Assembly: GCA_036924285.1 (NCBI GenBank)
Contig: JAYKYS010000007.1
Location: 6,448,001 to 6,512,000, forward strand
Source: Asterella californica
Lineage: Eukaryota; Streptophyta; Marchantiopsida; Marchantiales; Aytoniaceae
Length of the DNA: 64,000 nucleotides
Direction of reading: 5' to 3'
The translations under genes were made by a program, and so were the position numbers. Positions 56,072-64,000 of this stretch are shown here, one piece after another. The notes under the pieces were generated by a model. That model saw only the letters and a list, made by a program, of their open reading frames with translations. It searched no databases and was not told where the DNA came from. Numbering within the stretch: the stretch's first letter is position 1; each line of letters begins with the position of its first letter.

Positions 56072-56425
56072 TCAGAGTGGTAAAGGCAAAGCCACTGGTT
56101 TGACTTTCTTTGCCACTGACTTGTACTTGGTCTCCACATACACCTCTTGCCGATCTATAAACTTATCAATTACATCATAAAGCTCCTTGGAGCTCACTCT
56201 CACCACTCTATCTACACCATCTATAGAACTTTCTACTATAGATTTCAACTCCCCTATAGTATCTACCAAATAATGCTCTTCAAACACTCCAGATATGTAT
56301 TCATCTCCTGCTAACTCTCCACTATCCCACAAAGACTGCTGTACATACTTCACATGTTGTCTCTCAAACCTCTTCAGATTCTCAACCTTCCTATAACATA
56401 CTGATCCACATGACGTCAATCCCAA
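56072..56425 (-). pseudogene. pol: Gypsy F RT N-terminal remnant
   Basis: 117 codons matching the start of Gypsy E RT up to KKVKPVALPLPL. The next ~1.27 kb of RT and early RNase H are missing; a 14-base piece, TGAGGAGGAGAAGA, that occurs inside the missing part (Gypsy E about 51057) sits at the junction. Two nearby deletions or a templated join would both explain this. Confidence 0.85.
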
Positions 56426-56478
56426 GAAGCTAGTGGATAAAGCTTCCTGCTTTACTGGATCAGGCGAGAATACTATCT

Positions 56479-57291
56479 CTACTGTACCGTTGAAGTCTCG
56501 CTCTTCAATTGTACTCTGTCAAAACCCCTAGACTCTCTAAACTCCTGAGTAATCTTAGGTAGTGGACGGTCTCTCAAGCTATCACGATTCCTCTCATGTT
56601 CTGCAGCAACGGTCAAAAACTGAACAGCTCTTTTGCCGTCTCTACTACGTATCCTAGCATAGGCTGAACCATCATCCATAACTCGTGTCTCCATTCTAAC
56701 AGCAGTAATGTAAGGCTGCCCTAGAATGATAGGATAGGTTGACATGTCTTGCACAAAGAAATTCTGAACATCATTGATGTCACCCACAGTTACCTTGATA
56801 TTGGGGCAAGCACCATAGAGTTCTCCCCGCTGGTTGTTGGCAGCACGGATAAGCCACCCATGGTCGGTGTCTATGGGCCACCTCCCACGCTTGTACATCT
56901 CCTTAGACATCAGATTAATCTCTGAGCCGTGATCAATCAATGTCACCACAGGTTCATCTAGATCTCCCAGCTTCACTAAGGTCTCTGTGGTTGCTCTCGC
57001 CCAATGGTTGTGAGAATAATGGCTCTTCTGCGATGCTTCCACCTCATCTTCAAACCTCACGTGCTGATCTTATCTTCCCTCTGATACTTGAGAGCAATAA
57101 CCAGCAATCTCATCTTTCTCATCCTCCGACAGTTTGGTCCCTAGAGCGTTAAGCGTAGCTGCTTCACCCAAAATCTGACGTTTCCTCTTGATGATATCTA
57201 TAATAACCTCATGGAACTCACGCTTTGCAATCCCAAGAATCTCACCCAAGGTAAACTCAACCTTCCCATTCAAGATACGATTCTCTAACAC
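56479..57291 (-). pseudogene. pro: Gypsy F protease
   Basis: Leader 57291-57070 (GEILGIAKREFHEVIIDIIK) and core 57060-56479 with VVTLIDHGSEINLMSKEMY, YGACPNIKVTVGDIN and the intact second motif IILGQPYITAVRMET. A stop and frame change lie between the two pieces (near 57065). It ends with VQ and TAG as in Gypsy E. Confidence 0.85.
56484..56527 (-). promoter_or_regulatory. Gypsy F -1 frameshift signal
   Basis: G GGT TTT at 56527-56521, spacer GACAGA, then GTACAATTGAAG (56514-56503) paired with CTTCAACGGTAC (56495-56484): 10 of 12 positions pair. The duplicate unit has the same heptamer at 62614-62608 and one more change in the 3' arm (CTTCAACGATAC). Confidence 0.78.
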
Positions 57292-57294
57292 CTA

Positions 57295-58850
57295 CTTCAA
57301 GTCTGTAGCAATCTCAATGTCAGACTGAAGTTTGTATGCAGGCATCTTACCCTTCTCCTTGCTTCTCTCCTTCTCCTTTGGTGTTGTAGGTGGTAGATCC
57401 TCCATAGTCTCCTCCCGAGTAAGTGTTGTCTCCTGCCTTGTCTCTGGTCTAGCCCTTTCACTCCTTGTAGCAGGCCGTTTGGCTGTAGAAGCCTCACCTG
57501 CATCCTCCCTCCTACGTTTTTCTTCTAGTACAGCTTCATGATGACTTCTTGCAACAAAGCATGCACTGACATAGTGTCTACAAGGTCATTCCATCCTGTA
57601 GTTTCTCGAATTGAGTTGCCAACCCTCCGTAGCACATCCTTGTCTAACTCTGTTCTAGCTACGAACCGCACTACATCAGATCACAACCCAGTAGTCCTTT
57701 TCTCTCTCTCTATTTCCACTTTCACTCCACACGTAGCAGCATTCACAAGAGAAACAGCATGTGATGCTGATATCTCATTCACAAGTCTCTTCATACCACC
57801 CTTGCCAAAGTTGGTTCCCAGCATCATCCCAGTCTCTCTCAGATGGATCTTACCATCTTTGAAGAAGATCAGATCCTTCCTCAATGCATCTGAAAACTCT
57901 CCACAATCTCTCCTTACATGGTCTAGGCTATCGCACCATATACAACGATGAACAAAGCCTTCTCTCATCTGAGATCTCTGCATAGCAGGCTGTACATTCT
58001 GCTCCTTCTCTTCTAACCTAGTGAGCTTAAGCTTAAGCTCCTTCATACCCTTAATTAACTCATCAAGCGGTGAGTCTTCCTCTCTAGCAATTATCAAAGC
58101 GGGCTTAGTAGGCAACTGCTTGACAAGAATTATCAGAGGTGCTGCTTCACTTACCACCACCTTGTCCCTTCTTCTCTGTCTCTTGGTCAGCAAAGAGACA
58201 GCCTCTTCAACCTCCTTCCAGTCAGTCTTCAATCCTCTCTCCTCACTCTTGTCTTCCAGCAATAGCTCAATCTTCTCCTGAATAGTCACGTCCGTTGCTT
58301 GTAGGAAAAGCTCGGTCTTCTCCACCTCTAGTGTAAGCTTTTCTGTCCTAGAAAGCTGAGCATACTGACGATCAAACTCTCTTAACAACTCATTTACAGA
58401 CAAACCTTTGTTAGGCTTCACCACCCACTCCAAGAATGTCCTCTTGGTCACCCTCTCTGAATCTTCAGTGTAGTACTCCTCCTTCAAAGCTCGCATAAAG
58501 CTCTCCCAACTCTGTCCTTGCTTCTGCTTGAGCTCCTTCACACGCTCACGAATCTCAGGGACAACAGCAAGCTCAAAGTTCTCCACCATCTCCTTCTCAA
58601 GTACCTTGTTCACCTCCATCTCCCTAGCATAGTATCGCACATACTTGGAAATATCTGTCCCCTTGAACTGGTCCATCTGATGCACCACAGATTGCAACGC
58701 CTTGGTTGCTAATACCTCCTTCCTCTCTGTGCTCTGCTGCTGCTGCATAAACATGGAAAAAGCTTGGAACATCTTCATCGTAGCAGCATCCAACTGAACA
58801 GGTTGCTGAGCAGCAGCAGCACCTCCACTCGATGATCCTTGGTTGGCCAT
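57295..58850 (-). pseudogene. gag: Gypsy F gag with nonsense codon
   Basis: ATG 58850. Nearly identical to Gypsy E gag through the zinc knuckle CIWCDSLDHVRRDC. TGA at 57683-57681 replaces TGG, and a one-base deletion (CATGCTTTGTTG versus CATGCTTATGTTG in E) shifts the tail. The UAG at 57294-57292 marks the gag end. Confidence 0.88.
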
Positions 58851-58925
58851 GATATCTGATCCTGTAACACTCTCAAGAAAACTCCCACCCTAGGTGTTTC
58901 ACGTCGAGTTCACCAAAAGAGAGTA

Positions 58926-60319
58926 TGTCGGAGTGTGATCTCGTCTATCTAGGAATTCGCCGGGCTTCTGGCTGTGGTTGTTTACTCAAGAGGTTGGCTT
59001 TCAGGTAACAACAGGGCTATAAACACTCACACAGGTGTGTAAGATCTTGTAATATACTCAGAAAGCAAAATTCAGGTATAACTGGCAGTAATAGGATCCG
59101 GCGGCAAACTTTGACACTCACGGAGAAGAAAAATATGAAGGTTTAGACTTCTAAACTTCCCTTACATGCAAATGAGGTACTACTGAACTCACACACGAAG
59201 TTTCAGCCTGAGATCAAATTCTGACACTGAGATGTTGACAGAAAAGTTCTGAATAAGAAAATTGCGGCAATTTCTGGTACCCAGCTGGCTATTTCAACCT
59301 AGAACAGAAGATTGGCTTGATCAAATTCAAATATTCTCACAGTATTTGAAGTCTACAGGGTGTTGAACATCCCTGTGAAGTTGGGACTCCTGAATGTACA
59401 CAGAACTCCAGATCTCCTCCTCTGAAGTCGCTGCTCTAGATTAAGAGCTTTTCAGACCCCTCCAGCTTCAGCGGCCCCCCTGAATTACTCTGTCACTCAA
59501 TCGATGCGAAACTTTTTGGGAAATCGTAGCCCTGCTGGCAGAGAACACAACCTCGAAGTTTTGAAGCAATTTCCTCAAATCTGCTGCAAGTGACACTGAA
59601 AACCCTAAATCCAACAAAAGTAATTCAATTCTGGCACAATTCGAACTTCAATTGGTCATAACTTCGTCTTTATTGACTCAAATCGATCGAAAATTTCACT
59701 GGAAGTGCTTGGCATGACGAGCTCTCTCCCCCTGTGCTCTCCGATTTCGAAGATCTCTCAACAAATGCTCGAACTCTCCTTTAGAGCTCTATTTCTAAAT
59801 TTAGAGTTAAACTAAAGACAAAAACAGACCAATGGGAGTTCATAGCTCCACTTGGTTGTCCTTTAGTGCCCTAATCCATGTGGTAACTCAACTTCACTCA
59901 AAGGCTACCACGTCAGCCCTTAAAGTGCCAGCGTAAATCTTAAACTTCACGCGAAGGCATGTAAAATAACACGTAACCCTAAAAGATAACTTAACCAATC
60001 TAGAAAGCGTGCATGGGCGACAAGTAAGTACAACCCATGAGCTTAAACCTCTATCAGCATGGAAACCCTAAGTTATGTACTTTCACAACATAGATAAGCA
60101 TGATATCATTTGCACAAGCGTAGGAGTGCTTGAACAAGATACATAACATACTATCAACATACTAAGACTCAAAATATATAACACAATAGTGTCAACACCG
60201 TATGCAAAGGTGTCAAACATATGTATAAAGGACTAGAACTAACATGAGCTAACTTCTAGAACTATTAAACTCAAGCGTCGGAGTAGAAGTCAAGCATGTA
60301 GCCGCCAAGTAGCGCGACA
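58926..60319 (-). repeat. shared LTR between the two Gypsy F units
   Basis: 1394 bp. It serves as 5' LTR of the left unit and 3' LTR of the right unit. No second LTR or target duplication is present at the junction. Confidence 0.9.
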
Positions 60320-63300
60320 TCCACCCCCTCTGAACCTGCACATCCTCCGGTATGTGCCATCCAGATCAAGTTTCTTCAGCTTCGGCTTCAAACTCATCTT
60401 CAACCTGCATTGAGTCTTCAGCTTCATCCTCCATAAACTCTGCAACGTTCTGGTCCTCCCCTCTCCTCCTAAAGAGCTTGATTCTCTTTCCTGCGACTGG
60501 TATCTTGAACACTGCACCATCTAACTCTCTCAAGGAGTATGTGGCATTATCATAAACTTCTAACACCACATAAGGTCCAAACCATCTCTTGGAGAACTTC
60601 TTGATAGTGCTATGCTGATTATCAAGACTACTATCATAGACTAACACCCAATCACCTTCTTTAACTGGTTTGGGTCGTAATCTATGCGTTCTATCAAATC
60701 TGCCTTTGTTTCTCTCTCTAGCAATCTTTAATCTTTTGACAGCTTTGGCAACATTCTCAGGTCTTCGTTCTAACTGCTGGATCCTTAATGCAAGAAGATC
60801 CTCCGTACTTCTACCATCTTCCCATGGCAAAACATTCCTAGTAGGCACAACCTCCTCAATCGGCATCACAGGTTTCTGTCCTAGTATCAATTCTGCTGGC
60901 ATGTAACCTGTAACGGTACTATGAGTTGTACAGTCTGCCCATAAAGCAAACGGTAGCAGTCTAGGCCATTCACGGATCTTACCCTTGCAAGCTTTTACCA
61001 AAGCTTTGATGATTGACGGATGACCTCTTTCGCTCTTGCCATTCCCTTCAGGATTGTAAGCAGTGGTTAACGCCAACTTGATTCCCAATCGCTTGAAGAA
61101 CTCAACTGCTTCTTGTGAATCCAGCTCACCCCTATCTGCAGTGATCTTTCCCACACATCCATATCTACAAATAACATCTTCAAGTAGAAAGCGGCAGACA
61201 CTAGCAGTGGTCTTCGTCCTCAAGGCACGGCCTTCAACTTGGTTAGATAGATCTTCTCTAGCCAAGACTAGATACCTCATTTGTCCAAGCCCAAATGGCA
61301 TAGTTACCAGATCCACTACCCATTTGTAATGAATGGCTAAAGGATAAGTAGGATGCAATCCATCACGATGACGTACGTTGGAATACATATGGCAAGGTAT
61401 ACAGGATGAAACAAACTGCACTACATTCTTATACATACCCTTCCACCAATACTTTTTCTTCATCTTGGCAAATGAAGCCCAAACTCCTCTATGACCGGCC
61501 CATAAACTCTCATGGAACTCCTTGATCAGCTTCTGCTGCAATCCCAAGTCACATACCACCCGCTGTGGTACACCTCCTTGTAGCTTAGGGCGCTTCCATA
61601 GATGTCCTCCATATAAAAAGTACCCATAAGCTGTTCTACGGATCCTCTTGAAATCTGCATCAGACCAGCCTTCTTGCCTTTCCAATGAACTCAAATAGCG
61701 CCCAAGATCCAACCACTCGTCATCATACATAGTTTCCTCAAATAACTCCAATAGAGCTGCAAAACAGCTTCTATCTTCTGTAGCAAGAACACTAGAATAG
61801 AACTCTGTTCCCACATCCTCCTGGTCATCTATCATTTCTTTCTCATCGTAATACCTAGCCCTTGATAACATATCTGCCACAGAATTGTCTTTTCCTGCAA
61901 TATGTCTAAACTCTGGGTTCAAGGACTTGATATATGCTATCCACCTCAACATAGCAATGTCTGGAGTTGTACAACTAGTAATCATTCCTAGGAGAGGTAA
62001 ACAATCTGTCTCCACAACCACAGGTGCTCCTATCAAGTATTCCTTGTCACTCTTCATCGCAGTAATTACTCCCCATAGCTCTCTCTTGATCTGAGGGTAG
62101 TCTCTCTACCGTGAACTTAATACTTTAGCACCAAAACGCACCACATATCTTCTCCTCCTCAGAGTGGTAAAGGCAAAGCCACTGGTTTGACTTTCTTTGC
62201 CACTGACTTGTACTTGGTCTCCACATACACCTCTTGCCGATCTATAAACTTATCAATTACATCATAAAGCTCCTTGGAGCTCACTCTCACCACTCTATCT
62301 ACACCATCTATAGAACTTTCTACTATAGATTTCAACTCCCCTATAGTATCTACCAAATAATGCTCTTCAAACACTCCAGATATGTATTCATCTCCTGCTA
62401 ACTCTCCACTATCCCACAAAGACTGCTGTACATACTTCACATGTTGTCTCTCAAACCTCTTCAGATTCTCAACCTTCCTATAACATACTGATCCACATGA
62501 CGTCAATCCCAAGAAGCTAGTGGATAAAGCTTCCTGCTTTACTGGATCAGGCGAGAATACTATCTCTACTGTATCGTTGAAGTCTCGCTCTTCAATTGTA
62601 CTCTGTCAAAACCCCTAGACTCTCTAAACTCCTGAGTAATCTTAGGTAGTGGACGGTCTCTCAAGCTATCACGATTCCTCTCATGTTCTGCAGCAACGGT
62701 CAAAAACTGAACAGCTCTTTTGCCGTCTCTACTACGTATCCTAGCATAGGCTGAACCATCATCCATAACTCGTGTCTCCATTCTAACAGCAGTAATGTAA
62801 GGCTGCCCTAGAATGATAGGATAGGTTGACATGTCTTGCACAAAGAAATTCTGAACATCATTGATGTCACCCACAGTTACCTTGATATTGGGGCAAGCAC
62901 CATAGAGTTCTCCCCGCTGGTTGTTGGCAGCACGGATAAGCCACCCATGGTCGGTGTCTATGGGCCACCTCCCACGCTTGTACATCTCCTTAGACATCAG
63001 ATTAATCTCTGAGCCGTGATCAATCAATGTCACCACAGGTTCATCTAGATCTCCCAGCTTCACTAAGGTCTCTGTGGTTGCTCTCGCCCAATGGTTGTGA
63101 GAATAATGGCTCTTCTGCGATGCTTCCACCTCATCTTCAAACCTCACGTGCTGATCTTATCTTCCCTCTGATACTTGAGAGCAATAACCAGCAATCTCAT
63201 CTTTCTCATCCTCCGACAGTTTGGTCCCTAGAGCGTTAAGCGTAGCTGCTTCACCCAAAATCTGACGTTTCCTCTTGATGATATCTATAATAACCTCATG

Positions 63301-64000
63301 GAACTCACGCTTTGCAATCCCAAGAATCTCACCCAAGGTAAACTCAACCTTCCCATTCAAGATACGATTCTCTAACACCTACTTCAAGTCTGTAGCAATC
63401 TCAATGTCAGACTGAAGTTTGTATGCAGGCATCTTACCCTTCTCCTTGCTTCTCTCCTTCTCCTTTGGTGTTGTAGGTGGTAGATCCTCCATAGTCTCCT
63501 CCCGAGTAAGTGTTGTCTCCTGCCTTGTCTCTGGTCTAGCCCTTTCACTCCTTGTAGCAGGCCGTTTGGCTGTAGAAGCCTCACCTGCATCCTCCCTCCT
63601 ACGTTTTTCTTCTAGTACAGCTTCATGATGACTTCTTGCAACAAAGCATGCACTGACATAGTGTCTACAAGGTCATTCCATCCTGTAGTTTCTCGAATTG
63701 AGTTGCCAACCCTCCGTAGCACATCCTTGTCTAACTCTGTTCTAGCTACGAACCGCACTACATCAGATCACAACCCAGTAGTCCTTTTCTCTCTCTCTAT
63801 TTCCACTTTCACTCCACACGTAGCAGCATTCACAAGAGAAACAGCATGTGATGCTGATATCTCATTCACAAGTCTCTTCATACCACCCTTGCCAAAGTTG
63901 GTTCCCAGCATCATCCCAGTCTCTCTCAGATGGATCTTACCATCTTTGAAGAAGATCAGATCCTTCCTCAATGCATCTGAAAACTCTCCACAATCTCTCC
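60320..64000 (-). mobile_element. Gypsy F2: second tandem unit, runs off the window
   Basis: Repeats 54233-57913 at an offset of exactly 6087 bases with no indel seen. Integrase frame 60366-62057, RT remnant 62159-62512, protease 62566-63147 and 63157-63378, and gag from 63384 upward with the same TGA at 63770-63768 and the same one-base deletion. The only difference I noticed is in the last protease codons (GTA to ATA, Val to Ile). The RT deletion is shared, so the defective unit itself was duplicated. Confidence 0.92.
60366..62057 (-). CDS. pol: Gypsy F2 RNase H C-terminus and integrase
   Basis: Same 563-codon frame as 54279-55970, with all three integrase catalytic residues, the HHCC finger and the GPY/F module. 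I see no amino acid difference between the two. Confidence 0.9.
   Translation of the reverse strand: MKSDKEYLIGAPVVVETDCLPLLGMITSCTTPDIAMLRWIAYIKSLNPEFRHIAGKDNSVADMLSRARYYDEKEMIDDQEDVGTEFYSSVLATEDRSCFAALLELFEETMYDDEWLDLGRYLSSLERQEGWSDADFKRIRRTAYGYFLYGGHLWKRPKLQGGVPQRVVCDLGLQQKLIKEFHESLWAGHRGVWASFAKMKKKYWWKGMYKNVVQFVSSCIPCHMYSNVRHRDGLHPTYPLAIHYKWVVDLVTMPFGLGQMRYLVLAREDLSNQVEGRALRTKTTASVCRFLLEDVICRYGCVGKITADRGELDSQEAVEFFKRLGIKLALTTAYNPEGNGKSERGHPSIIKALVKACKGKIREWPRLLPFALWADCTTHSTVTGYMPAELILGQKPVMPIEEVVPTRNVLPWEDGRSTEDLLALRIQQLERRPENVAKAVKRLKIARERNKGRFDRTHRLRPKPVKEGDWVLVYDSSLDNQHSTIKKFSKRWFGPYVVLEVYDNATYSLRELDGAVFKIPVAGKRIKLFRRRGEDQNVAEFMEDEAEDSMQVEDEFEAEAEET

Larger units (their letters stand above)
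52840..60319 (-). mobile_element. Gypsy F: first unit of a tandem gypsy array
   Basis: LTRs at 52840-54232 and 58926-60319, internal region 54233-58925, minus strand. Same family as Gypsy E. Gag has TGA at 57683-57681 and a one-base deletion downstream (near 57560). RT is reduced to its first ~117 residues. RNase H and integrase are intact in one 563-codon frame. A second internal region follows its 5' LTR without any host sequence between, so the two units share LTR 58926-60319. Confidence 0.92.

Noticed and set aside
60320..64000. Independent second insertion of Gypsy F
   Set aside because: No second LTR pair or target duplication at the junction, and every lesion is shared; tandem duplication is simpler.

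Overview
This is a repeat-dominated eukaryotic nuclear window. Ty1/copia elements primed by initiator-Met tRNA, Ty3/gypsy elements, a tRNA-derived SINE and a Helitron-class relic suggest a large plant-like (streptophyte) genome. No gene fixes the lineage, so that is inference. No rRNA gene, CRISPR array, bacterial operon or viral env gene was seen.

Layout. 0.5-0.9 kb: a 157-bp tandem repeat. 1.96-6.9 kb: a block saturated with GAAGAC/GTCTTC, holding a broken 458-codon ORF. 7.9-8.7 and 14.0-16.2 kb: exons of host gene 1, split by a complete copia element (Copia A, 8698-14025, TSD ATTGG). 16.2-20.9 kb: a segment that I infer is inverted. It carries the displaced 5' LTR of Copia B, the downstream exons of gene 1 (minus strand), the downstream part of a second host gene, and 75-bp and 88-bp tandem repeats. 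20.9-31.1 kb: the rest of Copia B, interrupted by a deleted gypsy element (Gypsy G) whose LTR holds a SINE. 31.1-31.6 kb: upstream exons of gene 2 (minus). 31.7-36.9 kb: an AT-rich, decayed Helitron2/Helentron-like element with OTU protease and PIF1 helicase remnants. 36.9-40.8 kb: nothing recognisable. 40.8-45.9 kb: Copia D, same family as B. 45.9-52.8 kb: Gypsy E inserted in Copia D gag. 52.8-64 kb: Gypsy F inserted head-on into the 3' LTR of E and duplicated in tandem with a 6087-bp period.

Main observations. (1) Un-inverting 16215-20869 rebuilds Copia B (LTR next to its primer site, matching TTCAG target duplications) and at the same time rejoins the reading frames of both host genes. (2) Gypsy E, F and the divergent G all carry an in-phase G GGT TTT slippery heptamer followed by a short spacer and a stem-loop exactly where the protease frame ends and the reverse transcriptase frame (-1) begins. 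(3) E and F also share an in-frame UAG between gag and protease. (4) The host exons repeatedly join in frame across GT-AG gaps of only 23-31 nt.

Nearly every element is broken. Against sibling copies, most nonsense codons fit C-to-T or G-to-A change, as expected for methylated, silenced DNA. Nesting reaches four levels: gene 2 > Copia B > Gypsy G > SINE.
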